Positions 19,001-30,957 of a DNA stretch of 38,723 nt are shown in pieces (position 1 is the stretch's first letter; the number at the start of each line of letters is the position of its first letter). The notes below the pieces were generated by a model. The model was not told the DNA's origin, ran no database searches, and worked only from the letters and a program-made list of their open reading frames with translations. The DNA comes from Candidatus Woesearchaeota archaeon (lineage in GTDB: Archaea; Nanobdellota; Nanobdellia; SCGC-AAA011-G17; ARS1403), in assembly GCA_018302705.1 (NCBI GenBank), contig JAGVZI010000009.1, forward strand, positions 1-38,723, given 5' to 3'. Both the position numbers and the translations under genes were made by a program.

Positions 19001-20415
19001 AATCTCCCTAATCCCGCATATACTGCTTCAGATTCTTCTATCTTTATAGGAGAAAGATCTATATTTGGACATGAAAGGATATACTCAATATCCCCCCACC
19101 CCGTTCCACCTCTCTCCCTAAATTTACATTCCCTATTGACCGTAGTTGGGATTGTGCTTATTATATTAACACCGGGAGCAGCAATATCTACCCAATAGCC
19201 ATAACTTGAAAAGTCTGCTTTATCATCATTTAAATCAGTCGCAGCAACACTAATAACATTTTCATTGCCTGCAGGATATTCTATAGAGTCATGACCTAAA
19301 TTTCCAGCAGCTGCAATCAGAACAACCCCTCTTTCATGAGCATAATTAATAGCATCGTTAACAATGTCTGAATAACCTCCTCCAAAGCTCATACTGATAA
19401 TATCTGCTTCATTATCTGCAGCATATCGTATTGCATTAGCGATACTAACTATATCCAAAGAGCCCACTTTCCCTATATCGCCATTTTCATACTGTAATTT
19501 TAAAGAAAAACCAGCCCTCAAGGGCATTATTTTACAATCATGGCAAACTCCTGCTATCCCTATGTTATTATCTGCGACACCCGCTGCAATTCCGGCAACA
19601 TGCGTCCCATGACCATAAAAATCCGTAGGATCATTATCTATTATACTATAATCTTCTCCTTTCACCAAACAGCTTCCATCTAAACATAAATTATCTGTAT
19701 TTAAGTCGACAAAATCATATCCTACAATATCATCAATATAATTGTTGTTATCATCATCAAGATTATTATACGGAATTTCATCTGCATTTCTCCATATATT
19801 TTCAGCTAAATCCTCATGATTGTAATCTACTCCAGAATCAATTATGGCTATTACTACATTAGAATTTCCTTTTTCTCTATCCCACCCTAGTTCAGCATCT
19901 GTATTTTTATGGGCCCACTGCTCATTGTAACGAAGATCATTTGGAATAAAAGAGGTATAATAAAGAAAGTTAGGTTCAGCATATTCAACATCATCAATCA
20001 ATTCATATTCTCTAGCTAAAATCTCCAAGTCAACATCATTATCAAATTTAAGTTTATAAATTCCTCTGACTTCTTTCTCAGGATCATAAACTATCTTTAG
20101 CCTAACGCCCATTCTTTGGAAAAATCCTATTTCACTCGTTTCAAAAATAGGGGTTATGCTATCTACTTTATATTTTCTATTTAGCTCTTCAAATGGAGAA
20201 GCTCCAAAAATGGCGCCCCCAGTAATAGAGTTATCAATTTCACGCTTAAGTTTAACAATCAACTCCCCTTTTACATATTTTGGAAAATTATTTCCTATAA
20301 CCTCAGAATCTTCATCGAATTTTTGGGCTACAATACTCTCATTAAAACCTTGAGAAATAGCACTCTGAACAAATAAAAGTAATACTATTAAAATCAAACC
20401 TCTTTTTAAATACAT
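16030..20415 (-). CDS. Secreted subtilisin-like (S8) protease with PA-like insert, FG-GAP/VCBS-like repeats and Cys-rich C-terminus
   Basis: Signal peptide; VIDSGVDYNHEDL-type Asp region (IAIIDSGVDYNHEDL), GHGTHVAGIAAG, GTSMAAPYVAGV; repeated DIDGDGNNEIVV. Confidence 0.93.
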   Translation of the reverse strand: MYLKRGLILIVLLLFVQSAISQGFNESIVAQKFDEDSEVIGNNFPKYVKGELIVKLKREIDNSITGGAIFGASPFEELNRKYKVDSITPIFETSEIGFFQRMGVRLKIVYDPEKEVRGIYKLKFDNDVDLEILAREYELIDDVEYAEPNFLYYTSFIPNDLRYNEQWAHKNTDAELGWDREKGNSNVVIAIIDSGVDYNHEDLAENIWRNADEIPYNNLDDDNNNYIDDIVGYDFVDLNTDNLCLDGSCLVKGEDYSIIDNDPTDFYGHGTHVAGIAAGVADNNIGIAGVCHDCKIMPLRAGFSLKLQYENGDIGKVGSLDIVSIANAIRYAADNEADIISMSFGGGYSDIVNDAINYAHERGVVLIAAAGNLGHDSIEYPAGNENVISVAATDLNDDKADFSSYGYWVDIAAPGVNIISTIPTTVNRECKFRERGGTGWGDIEYILSCPNIDLSPIKIEESEAVYAGLGRLGDYSGIDAKDKIVFLDEGEISLYEKTNIAINQGAVGIVILGVSFEVLGWPSGVISEIPIIILYEGSDFYDSIKSRLKEGTYRYRIEVSDGIKRSYESYSGTSMAAPYVAGVVGLLLSNGNYDPEQIKQILTQSSDPTISEEYIGVGRINVKSALDFNPVNAVSEITSPQNGEYVVDNTVITGIANGDSYKVYYGSGLYPETWIEISSGSQSDGQDILATFYAEHLESATYTLKLEVSKNGNLINSFSRIFVNTEIHKGWGKKLEGGIDSIYSNHVSDLDLDGSKEVIVTSFTYVYVFDSEGEIKAGWPKKHNVGETLVSIGNLDDDLENEILVASSRGLQILDYNGDVLLDLDVSEGDHPSHPIIDDIDGDGNNEIVVAYESRWYDEEGLKGGGIYVFENNGNIKEGWPVYISDFIEGTPNVVDVDNDGLKEIVLGGVYNKNEEKCKVYIFNGDGKNNPNGPVKRGWPFTIDTTFCDISSSVVADLDEDGHLEIISNVDGYSYVLNKNGRIKYGPFGNGNSKYASPSVADFDRDGNLEVVIGDSHGDGILVFSNDGILNRWNVPGRSVLLISFMPGRSSPIAGNVDNDDELEIIQYPPNKDKIYAWDLDGSLINGWPKVVRDNKYGAIASPVIDDIDGDGNNEIVVGTRDGYIFMFDLESSYNPLDNSEWPMFQRNVQNNGIRINKDRVHPGERNPSGFSCVDGTFLGDCNDYSEVCATGENLIEDNIVNLLNGKEYLFFGFIEGACYLGLYDLFIGEQNIVKLERVGSGGVVIINVDGVIETIYPRSTKVINGVQIENRETFYDPNDPDRSSSATLVILSKNISLKVKESISIGDQKLLPLSTINSAKGRRVVAQFISNGDIMGDVSAKCRIMVGNVKLINKYLIEITGNLDLYEDCNYCGSCETCSDSDGGVDYYEKGSITNEPLFGVFEDICLKDNQSPSPGQPEQENLLLEGYCDSNGVIGRITKYNCENGCENGVCNFDNRFVV

Positions 20416-20504
20416 ATAGGAACAACAATCTTCAAAACTATAAAAACTTAACTCAAAACAATAAAATATAAAGAATAGTTACGCTATAAAAATAAAAAAG
20501 TAAT

Positions 20505-20786
20505 TTATTCCAATTCTATTTCAATGCCGCCCATTTTAGGCACGATTATCTTGTTATATATTGATGCCCCGATGTATCCTGAAACATAGCCGACTGCGCC
20601 ATATGCTATTGGAGAAAAAACTATTGTTAAAACTCCAAGTCCTGTTGCTAGTGGAATGCCCATCATTGATTCTGCTATGCTGCTGGTTAAAGAAAAGATT
20701 ATTCCTGAAACTAATCCTGAAAAAAAGCCAAACAAGCCAAGGATGTTTGCTAAAGATTTTTGGTTTACATAGGTTATTGTTTTCAT
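20505..20786 (-). CDS. Small membrane protein coupled to scpA
   Basis: Two hydrophobic segments; start overlaps ScpA stop. Confidence 0.6.
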   Translation of the reverse strand: MKTITYVNQKSLANILGLFGFFSGLVSGIIFSLTSSIAESMMGIPLATGLGVLTIVFSPIAYGAVGYVSGYIGASIYNKIIVPKMGGIEIELE

Positions 20787-21505
20787 TCATTATCACCTCG
20801 TATTTTTATTTCAATGTCACCAAAATGCTCCTCCTGCAGCAGATCTATTTTTCTTTGGTGATCCAGATGCAGCAATGGAACAAATGCAGCTATTCTGTCC
20901 TCCCTCCTGCTGCTCTGCACAAGCTTATCAAATGTCAATTTCTTTTCTGTTTTAAATATGCTTATTATTTTATTATAAACATTGTCTATTAAATCATTTA
21001 TATTAACCTTCCTTTCTGGAGGCACAACTATAGGTATGTTTAATGCATACTCCCTTCTCAGCGCCCTCCTTTGGTCTACCTGCAATGCTTTTTGCAATGC
21101 TGAAAATAAATCTTGGATAGATACCTTCCTGCGCCTGGGCTGGGGCATTTTTGGAATTACAACAATCTTATTTTCTTCCAAGGCTTCTAGTGATTCCTGA
21201 TCAAGACCTTCTGGAATGAACTCTTCTTCAGGCGGATTTATTATGGATTCAAACCTTACTAGATCTTCCTCTACTAATTTTTGCGACTTTATTTTTAGCA
21301 GAATAGCGGAAGCAAGAATAACTTTTCCTGAGATTGCAAAGTTCATCTCTTGAAGCTTTTTTATAGTCTCAAGATATTTTTTAGCTAATAAAGAAATGTC
21401 AATGTCCCAAGGATCCATCTCTTCTGTCTTTACCAAGTCATAGAGAATTGTCTGCCAAGTTATCTCGTCCTCTTTTAAGAGCATTTCGAAGATACGATCT
21501 TGCAT
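20783..21505 (-). CDS. scpA: Segregation and condensation protein A
   Basis: EEMDPWDIDISLLAKKYLETIKKLQEMNFAISGKVILASAILLKIKSQKLVEEDL. Confidence 0.85.
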   Translation of the reverse strand: MQDRIFEMLLKEDEITWQTILYDLVKTEEMDPWDIDISLLAKKYLETIKKLQEMNFAISGKVILASAILLKIKSQKLVEEDLVRFESIINPPEEEFIPEGLDQESLEALEENKIVVIPKMPQPRRRKVSIQDLFSALQKALQVDQRRALRREYALNIPIVVPPERKVNINDLIDNVYNKIISIFKTEKKLTFDKLVQSSRREDRIAAFVPLLHLDHQRKIDLLQEEHFGDIEIKIRGDNE

Positions 21506-21645
21506 CTATAATGTAAAGAGAAGAGAATATATAAAACAATTGTTTTTACTGCGCATGACAAATACTAGCAAGCCAAGAATTAAGAAATTTCATGAAATTG
21601 TATGAAATCTTATGTAACTATTTTAAAGTAGTGTTATACCGAAAG

Positions 21646-21656
21646 CTTTATATATT
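21646..21656 (+). promoter_or_regulatory. TATA box upstream of hairpin RNA candidate
   Basis: CTTTATATATT. Confidence 0.5.
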
Positions 21657-21690
21657 AGTTGTAATTCGCTATGCTATATCACCTCTTTTT

Positions 21691-21722
21691 CCCGGGATTC
21701 GGGCTTCGGCCTGGATTCTGGG
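21691..21722 (+). ncRNA. 14-bp hairpin with cUUCGg tetraloop; small RNA or 5' leader element
   Basis: CCCGGGATTCGGGC-TTCG-GCCTGGATTCTGGG pairs fully if G-U is allowed on + strand. Confidence 0.6.
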
Positions 21723-21807
21723 TTTTGATGATTTTCTATTTACCACTATAAGTTTATGCAAATAGCTGCTTTAGCCAGTTTTAGCTAGTGCTAGTTTTAG
21801 CTAGTTT

Positions 21808-22737
21808 ATGACTTATTATCTAAGACCAAGGTTCGCTAGGTTTAAAAACATTATTTTAGATAATAAATCTATGGCAGAAATTAAGCTAACTGGATATGAA
21901 GCTGTAGTCCCCAATTATGTATATAAAAGAAGTGTTGGTCTTTTTAAACTTCCTTATGGTTTTGGGGAAACCCCTTCTACTGAGATTTTGCAATTTTCAA
22001 GGATAAGGGCTCCTAGAGTGGGAGATGTTGTAAAATATGTGGGAGATGTTTCTAAGAAGGCGCCTCTTTTAAAAACCGGTTTACTGCTTCCTGTGCCTGA
22101 AGATGAGATGTTTCTTCTTAAGTTTATTTGCCAGCTTCCTAAGGGTGAATTGGAGGAAATTATCCATGAATCTGAGGACGCTATGGATCATTTAGCCAGA
22201 CATTATCCTGATGATAAATACCAAGAGGGAAGAGAATACTTATCTTTTGCCAGCGGAGTAGTGCCTGATATTGAATTGGAGCTGAATCTGGAAAGATGGA
22301 ACAAGGACCCGGATATATATGATACGGTAATAGACAAGATAGGGCTAAATGAGCTTCGCATTGATTTTTTGTTGTCAGAAGGAGGATATTTGCCAGACAA
22401 GAATAGGATGGACTATCTTATGAAGAGGAAAGCAAGAAACTCTAAGTTATTCTGGATTAGAGAATATGATAGTTATGGCCATGCTCTTAATGCAATTAAT
22501 CTTTTATATGATTCAACTAACGGCGATTTTAGCCCTGCTATTGATAAAAGCCATGATTTTTTTATGATTAGGTGCCTGCATACAGTTGGAAGGAGTGTGG
22601 CCTGCAGCAAAGTAAGATCTGGAATTTTTGGAATTATGGGTTTAACAAGCATAGAATTAAGTGGGAGAGGTGAACATCCTAGAGGAGTAAATAGGGGAGT
22701 AAAGAATTTCAATTTAAGAGACCTCAGCAAAAATTAA
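21808..22737 (+). CDS. Hypothetical protein
   Basis: Long ORF, no family recognised; alternative ATG at ~21871. Confidence 0.6.
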   Translation: MTYYLRPRFARFKNIILDNKSMAEIKLTGYEAVVPNYVYKRSVGLFKLPYGFGETPSTEILQFSRIRAPRVGDVVKYVGDVSKKAPLLKTGLLLPVPEDEMFLLKFICQLPKGELEEIIHESEDAMDHLARHYPDDKYQEGREYLSFASGVVPDIELELNLERWNKDPDIYDTVIDKIGLNELRIDFLLSEGGYLPDKNRMDYLMKRKARNSKLFWIREYDSYGHALNAINLLYDSTNGDFSPAIDKSHDFFMIRCLHTVGRSVACSKVRSGIFGIMGLTSIELSGRGEHPRGVNRGVKNFNLRDLSKN

Positions 22738-22826
22738 TTTCCGTTTTCAATGCCAGACATGGTCTTTAAAATCTTATTTATAGCACAGTAAATTTTAAAA
22801 ATAAGCTGGGCTTGCAGGAAGCAACC

Positions 22827-23378
22827 ATGAAGCACGCAACCCCTGAGTTGAAAAATGGAGCAGGCATTAGAGAGCGGCTAAGAAATCAAAAAGCAGTTAT
22901 AGGAACTTATGTACCTGCTGATTTGTTTGAAAGAAGCTCATACTATTCTACTTACAGAAGGGCTAACAGGGAATTGGGAAACCTTGTCGATAAATTAAAT
23001 GGATTAAATGAATTAAATGGCGAAACGCCTAATGATAACATTTTTGTTTTTGAGAGAGCCATAGAGGTATTGAGCATTGATCAAGCCCTGGCCTATATAG
23101 TTACACTTGGAGTAGGGTTTGGATACGATGATAAAAGAGATGCAGGGAGAACCTTTAGACTCATCCTTGATTCCGGGCTTATGCTGAGATATAACCCTCC
23201 TTTCTTATCCAAAACTGTGCAAAAAATAGAGTTTGATGATGAGTTGAAGTATCATGTTAGAAGCTACGGGATAGACACCTTAAAATGGCTAGCAGGCAAA
23301 TTAAAAGCTGTGAACGTTCTTGAAGTTCGCGGAAGCGCTGGATTTGAATATCAATTAAGCACCGGGCTTTGGCCTTAA
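22827..23378 (+). CDS. Hypothetical protein
   Basis: ORF; ATG 22827 preferred over TTG 22812. Confidence 0.55.
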   Translation: MKHATPELKNGAGIRERLRNQKAVIGTYVPADLFERSSYYSTYRRANRELGNLVDKLNGLNELNGETPNDNIFVFERAIEVLSIDQALAYIVTLGVGFGYDDKRDAGRTFRLILDSGLMLRYNPPFLSKTVQKIEFDDELKYHVRSYGIDTLKWLAGKLKAVNVLEVRGSAGFEYQLSTGLWP

Positions 23379-23397
23379 GCGGATTATCTAAGGAGAG

Positions 23398-23589
23398 TTA
23401 TTTCTTTTCCACTGGCTTCATTTCTAGATACCTGCATTTCCCGCAGTAATACCTGTCTTTCATGTTTGCAAGAAAATAACCCTGGCCGCATTTAGGGCAG
23501 CATCTTTCTCTTTTTAAAGAACTTCCTTCTATCTTGTATTTTGCCCAGACCTTGCTTGGCACCTTATTTTTTTTCTTCTTTTTTACCAT
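23398..23589 (-). CDS. rps27ae: Ribosomal protein eS31 (S27ae)
   Basis: VWAKYKIEGSSLKRERCCPKCGQGYFLANMKDRYYCGKCRY. Confidence 0.9.
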   Translation of the reverse strand: MVKKKKKNKVPSKVWAKYKIEGSSLKRERCCPKCGQGYFLANMKDRYYCGKCRYLEMKPVEKK

Positions 23590-23872
23590 CTTCTTTTGTT
23601 TTTTCTTTTGCTTTTTCTTTTTTACCCTTCCTGATTAGCCTCTGCAAGTCTTCTTTTGCATTATATACTTCTGCTATTACTTTTGTTTTCGATGTGCCGA
23701 AATTCGTGATTACTTTATGAAGATCTATTAGCTCCTCGCTTGTCTTTAATTCAGCTGCTATTTGGCTTTTGATAAATTCTTTTTTTGGAGTTGGCTGCCT
23801 GGCATGGTCTATCTCATAAACTACTTCAGTCCTGTTAAGCAGCGGCAGATATGTTTCTTTTATTTTTTTCAT
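23564..23872 (-). CDS. rps24e: Ribosomal protein eS24
   Basis: NRTEVVYEIDHARQPTPKKEFIKSQIA...ITNFGTSKTKVIAEVYNAKEDL; start at internal Met MKKIKET. Confidence 0.88.
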   Translation of the reverse strand: MKKIKETYLPLLNRTEVVYEIDHARQPTPKKEFIKSQIAAELKTSEELIDLHKVITNFGTSKTKVIAEVYNAKEDLQRLIRKGKKEKAKEKTKEDGKKEEKK

Positions 23873-23873
23873 T

Positions 23874-24167
23874 TTAAAGAGATTCTTCTTCTCCTTCTGG
23901 GACAAAATATTCCACTCCAAATATTAATCCGAATCCAGTTTTTATTCTAACAGAATACCCATCCCATTTGTATATTTCAAATGTATTATATAATAATCCC
24001 CTCTTACGAGTGATTGTGAACCCCCTATCATTTATACCATAATGCATTTCACCGAGCAAAGATTCTAACTGCCTAATAACTTGCTGATCCGATCTTATAG
24101 TTCCTTCGACCAATGCATCGTATGGAATTTGCGTTGTTTCTGCTGTTTTTGTTTCTGTTTCTGTCAT
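23874..24167 (-). CDS. Hypothetical protein in transcription/translation operon
   Basis: ORF between Spt4 and eS24, same strand, tightly packed. Confidence 0.6.
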   Translation of the reverse strand: MTETETKTAETTQIPYDALVEGTIRSDQQVIRQLESLLGEMHYGINDRGFTITRKRGLLYNTFEIYKWDGYSVRIKTGFGLIFGVEYFVPEGEEESL

Positions 24168-24349
24168 CTTACTTTTATTGCATACTCTCCTGAATGCTTG
24201 ATTTCGAGCTTTTTTGCCACTTCGCTTTTATTTGCATCTGTTATGAACAATCTTCCTTGAAAATTTTCCGTGAACTCTGTTTTGTTGCAGATCGGGCAGT
24301 TATTTCCCTTGACGAATATCCTGCAATCCCTGCAGTATTTTTTCTTCAT
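24164..24349 (-). CDS. spt4: Transcription elongation factor Spt4 (RpoE'')
   Basis: CRDCRIFVKGNNCPICNKTEFTENFQGRLFITD. Confidence 0.9.
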   Translation of the reverse strand: MKKKYCRDCRIFVKGNNCPICNKTEFTENFQGRLFITDANKSEVAKKLEIKHSGEYAIKVR

Positions 24350-24352
24350 ATT

Positions 24353-24967
24353 TTATTTTCCTTTAGCTTCCTTATTTCCTTTAGTTTCCTTATTTCCTTT
24401 AGTTTCCTTAGTTTCCTGTTGCTTGGCTTTTTCTTTTTCCTCTTTCATCCAGGAGATTGCTCCGAGGGCCGGTTGCCTCATTGTCAACCCTATCTTTGGA
24501 TTGTTCGGCTCCTTATAGCTTATTGCAATTATCCTTGCCCTGCACCTTTCCCCTGACTTTAATACCTTTTTAGTTTCCTTTCCTGTCAACACACCTGTTT
24601 TCGAGATGCTGACAAAATCGTCCATTGTTTGGGATAGATGAATCATGCCGTCAATTGCACCCATATTGAAAAAAACACCGAAATCAGTAATTTCAGTTAT
24701 GTCTCCGAGAACCAGCTCATGAATTTCCGGCCTGAAAACCAGCAAAGTAAAGGTTGTCTTGTAATAAGCTGCCCCATCTCCAGGGATTATTACTCCTTCG
24801 CCAACGTCTTTGATTTTTGAAACTGCAATTGCTATCCCTAGATCTTTCGAGATGAAGCTTTCAAATTTCTCATTTAACCCCTTCAAGATTATTTTCTTCA
24901 AATCGCCCTCGGTAAAATCTTTTGGAGGCACCCTTATATGACTTTCCAATTCCAGCTCGTAGTACAT
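24353..24967 (-). CDS. rpoE: RNA polymerase subunit RpoE1 (Rpb7-like), with Lys/Glu repeat tail
   Basis: N-terminal YYELELESHIRVPPKDFTEGDL, S1 domain LGDITEITDFGVFFNMGAIDGMIHLSQ; tandem KETKGN-type tail. Confidence 0.9.
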   Translation of the reverse strand: MYYELELESHIRVPPKDFTEGDLKKIILKGLNEKFESFISKDLGIAIAVSKIKDVGEGVIIPGDGAAYYKTTFTLLVFRPEIHELVLGDITEITDFGVFFNMGAIDGMIHLSQTMDDFVSISKTGVLTGKETKKVLKSGERCRARIIAISYKEPNNPKIGLTMRQPALGAISWMKEEKEKAKQQETKETKGNKETKGNKEAKGK

Positions 24968-25012
24968 TATCTTGCTCCTATCTCCTGTTAATATGAAATA
25001 TAATTACCATAT

Positions 25013-25183
25013 TTAATTACCATACCTATAATCCCTATCTTCTGACCCCAATTCCAAAGGCAGCGGAGAAAACCCCTGGTACCATCTTGAATCTTTTTCT
25101 TTTATGCCTGAAAAATAATTTCCTTGGATGTTCCAGATATCCTTCCAGAGCAATGCTGAGATGCATCTTTTTTCAATAATCAT
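25013..25183 (-). CDS. 56-aa hypothetical protein (not in supplied ORF track)
   Basis: MIIEKRCISALLWKDIWNIQGNYFSGIKEKDSRWYQGFSPLPLELGSEDRDYRYGN; ATGA overlap with PIN gene stop. Confidence 0.65.
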   Translation of the reverse strand: MIIEKRCISALLWKDIWNIQGNYFSGIKEKDSRWYQGFSPLPLELGSEDRDYRYGN

Positions 25184-25548
25184 TTTATTTCTTTTATGTA
25201 TTTTTTCTGCCTTATCACAAATATTTTTTTGTTTTTTAATTTCTTTTTTAAGTCCTTGTCTGCTGTTGCAATTGCATATCCTTCTGTGAATTGGTTGCTT
25301 GCCAGGATGGAATCGACGTCAACTTGAACTTGTTTATCTTCATCTGTTTTTATTATTTTGATTTGTTTCTGCCTTAAAATCTGCAGCGCAAGTTTAGCAT
25401 GCTTGGCTTTTTTTTGCTTTATAAGTTTTTCTAACTCGCCTATAACTGCGCCTAAAGTAAAAAGATGATGCTGCTTTAATTGATCTTCATAATCAATATT
25501 AAATTTTGCGCAGTCTATCAGGAAATTTGTATCGAGAATGACCTTCAT
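25180..25548 (-). CDS. PIN domain protein (Fcf1/Utp23-like)
   Basis: MKVILDTNFLIDCAKF ... AIATADKDLKKKL; adjacent to RpoE1 operon. Confidence 0.85.
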   Translation of the reverse strand: MKVILDTNFLIDCAKFNIDYEDQLKQHHLFTLGAVIGELEKLIKQKKAKHAKLALQILRQKQIKIIKTDEDKQVQVDVDSILASNQFTEGYAIATADKDLKKKLKNKKIFVIRQKKYIKEIK

Positions 25549-25703
25549 TTAGCTAAAAACTGCTTTCATCATTTATAAACTTTGCTGTTATTTTTTTCTA
25601 GAATAGGTTTATACGGCCTGTAGTGGCTGAATTTTGGTGTTTTACAGGGGAAAGATTTTTAAATGAAATTTCGCTTTTACTCGAGGAAGAGGGTTTTTGA
25701 TAA

Positions 25704-27961
<2,258 letters not shown>

Positions 27962-27978
<17 letters not shown>

Positions 27979-30376
27979 AATTCAATTGATTGAGAATGAG
28001 ATGAAGAAGAGTTACATAGATTATGCTATGTCGGTTATTACAGCGAGGGCATTGCCTGATGTTCGAGATGGGTTGAAGCCAGTGCATCGCAGGATTCTAT
28101 ATGCCATGTATAAATCAAAATTATTCCATGACAAGCCCTTTAGAAAATCCGCTTACATAGTTGGAAGGATTCTGGGCAGCTTTCACCCGCATGGAGATGC
28201 TGCTGTTTATGATTCTTTAGTCAGGCTAGCTCAAGATTTTTCTATGAGATACAAGCTTGTAGACGGCCACGGTAATTTCGGCAGCATTGACGGATTCCCC
28301 CAGGCTGCTATGCGCTACACCGAATGCAGATTAGCCAAATTATCAGACGAGATGATTAGGCACATTGATGAAGACACAGTAAAATTTGTTCCCAATTATG
28401 ATGGCAGCACAAAAGAGCCGACTGTTTTGCCGAGCCTGTTTCCAAATCTTTTAGTTAATGGGAGCACTGGAATCGCCGTCGGGATGGCAACTAGCATTCC
28501 CCCGCATAATCTGAAAGAAAGCGTAAATGCAGTTATTGCAATGGTTGATAATCCAGATATGGCAATTGATGAATTAATAAAATATTTACCCGGCCCTGAT
28601 TTTCCTACAGGGGGGATAATTGCTGGAACTTCCGGGATAAAAGAAGCATATGAAACTGGAAAAGGCAGGATTATTGTATTAGCCAAAGCCCAAGTTGAGG
28701 AGCAGAAGGGAAATAAAAAAATAATTATTTCTGAAATCCCTTATCTAGTTAATAAAACGATGTTAATAGAAGAGATTGCTGATTTAATCAGGAATAAAAG
28801 GATTGAAGGGATCACTGACCTGAGGGACGAAAGCGATAGAAAGGGGATGAGGATAGTCATTGAAATTAAAAACGGGTATAGCCACGAGGTTATTTTAAAC
28901 CAATTGCAGAAATACTCTCAATTAAGAAGCACTTTCGGCGTGATTATGATTGCGCTAGTTGATAACGAGCCGAAGATCTTGAACTTGAAAGAATTAATCC
29001 AGTTTTATATAAAACACAGAAAGGAAGTTACTGTGAAGAGACTTGAGTTTGAGCTTGAGAAGAGCAGGATGAGAGCCCACATTTTGCTTGGGATCAAAGT
29101 TGCTCTGAAGCATATCGATGCTGTTGTTGCAACCATTAAAAACTCAAAAGACCCAGCTGTTGCCAAACAATCACTTATTGAGAAATTCAAATTAAGCGAG
29201 AAGCAAAGCGAAGCCATACTTGAAATGAGGCTGAGCAGATTAACATCACTAGAAACTAGCAAGATAATTGAGGAACATGATAATTTGGTCAAGAGAATAA
29301 ATGAATTAAAGGATATACTTGCAAGCGAGCAGAAGATATTTGGAATCATAAAAAATGAATTGACAAAATTAAGAGATGAATACGGGGATGAAAGAAGGAC
29401 AAGGATTGAAGGAGAGTATAAAGCGCTTGAAAGAGAAGACTTAATCGAGGAAGAGAACGTTGTAGTTACTGTTACTCACTCAGGCTATATCAAGAAACTC
29501 CCGCTAGATACTTATAGAAACCAGGCCAGAGGTGGGAAGGGGATGATAGGAACAGAGACAAAAGAAGAAGACTTTGCAGAGGAATTATTTGTAACCTCGA
29601 CGCATAACCACATTTTATACTTCACCAATTTAGGAAGATTATACTGGCTGAAGGCTTATGAAATACCGACTGCCAACAGATACAGCACTGGAAAGGCGAT
29701 TGTCAATCTGCTTAGATTGAAGGAAGGAGAAAAGGTAACTACAATGATGCCGATCAAAGACTTTGGCAAGGGCTATTTGATTATGATAACAAAAAAAGGG
29801 CTTATTAAGAAAACACAATTACATTATTTCTCCAACCCGAGAAGCAGCGGGATTAATTGCGTGAATTTGCGAGATAAAGACGAGCTGGTCAAAGTGCTGG
29901 CTACTGATGGCCATAAAAAAATGATAATTGCAACTAAGAAAGGGATGGCGGTCAAGTTTGACGAGATAAATGTTAGGCCGATGGGAAGAAATGCTGCCGG
30001 GGTAAGAGCAGTCAGGTTAAGGGGCGGAGACGAGGTTGTTGCAATGGATTTCGCAGAAGATAATTTGGCCTTGCTGACTGCATGCAGGAATGGCTATGGA
30101 AAGAAATCAAAAATAGGAGATTATAGGCTGATTAGAAGGGGCGGGAGCGGCGTGATAAATATTAAAAACCTCGTTAGAAACGGGGACGTCATCGGCGCCC
30201 TTGCCGTCGACGAGGAAGATGATGTTATCTTCATAACTGAAAAAGGAATTGTTATGAGAACCAAAGTAAAAAATATTTCTACAATCGGGAGGAACACTTC
30301 CGGGGTTAGGTTAATTAAATTAAACCCGGGAGATAAATTAAAGAGCATTGCAAAAGTTGCGAGCAATGGCGAATAA
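27962..30376 (+). CDS. gyrA: DNA gyrase subunit A
   Basis: ARALPDVRDGLKPVHRRILYAM, AAMRYTE active site, QARGGKG GyrA box. Confidence 0.97.
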
Positions 30377-30433
30377 ATAAATAGATATCCTTCCATATAA
30401 TTCTTTAAATATAAGTCTGGATATAATATTATT

Positions 30434-30811
30434 ATGGAAAATCCTTATGGTGTAGATGAAAGTTATGGCAAAATTGCTGCAAATACATATACAGAGCAGC
30501 AACTTATTGATATGGGTTGTTTAAGATCTTCTACCGGACATTATCTTTTAATCTCGAGCAGATTATCTGGATTGGATTTGGTATTTGAAAAAAATGAAAG
30601 AGGATTGTGGGAACTTACCACAGATAATAAAGGACTTGTAATGAGGGTATTGTCCGGCATAAAAGATACCAAGATAATGTCTAGAGACGAAATACAGGAA
30701 GCAACTTATTTTATCCAAATAGATGAGAATAAAAGAAGAAGAAAAGAAAGAGAAATGAGGTTAAAGCCAGGGGAATTAATCCATAGAAGAAATAACCCTT
30801 ACCAGGATTAA
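30434..30811 (+). CDS. Hypothetical protein
   Basis: ORF downstream of gyrA; TATA-like atataat upstream. Confidence 0.5.
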   Translation: MENPYGVDESYGKIAANTYTEQQLIDMGCLRSSTGHYLLISSRLSGLDLVFEKNERGLWELTTDNKGLVMRVLSGIKDTKIMSRDEIQEATYFIQIDENKRRRKEREMRLKPGELIHRRNNPYQD

Positions 30812-30916
30812 GTGTTTTCAGAATAAAATTTCATATCTGTATTTTGGACACCATTCCATATTCCAAATACTGTTGCCGATGGAGAATGATTTGCCCATAT
30901 TATTTAACCAGTTTAT

Positions 30917-30945
30917 TCAATCAGCTCTCCAACGCCGATTAAATG
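30917..30945 (-). repeat. Displaced copy of aIF2-gamma 3' end
   Basis: Exact 29-bp match to 32273-32301; minus strand reads HLIGVGELIE followed by TAA. Confidence 0.95.
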
Positions 30946-30957
30946 AAAATAAAGGTT

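Noticed and set aside
20554-20992. Overlapping ORFs at 20554-20796 (-) and 20561-20992 (+)
   Set aside because: Overlap better-supported scpA and the coupled membrane protein frame; compositions look non-coding.
24361-24420. 18-bp tandem repeats considered as a CRISPR-like array
   Set aside because: In-frame low-complexity Lys/Glu tail of RpoE1; no spacers and no cas genes.
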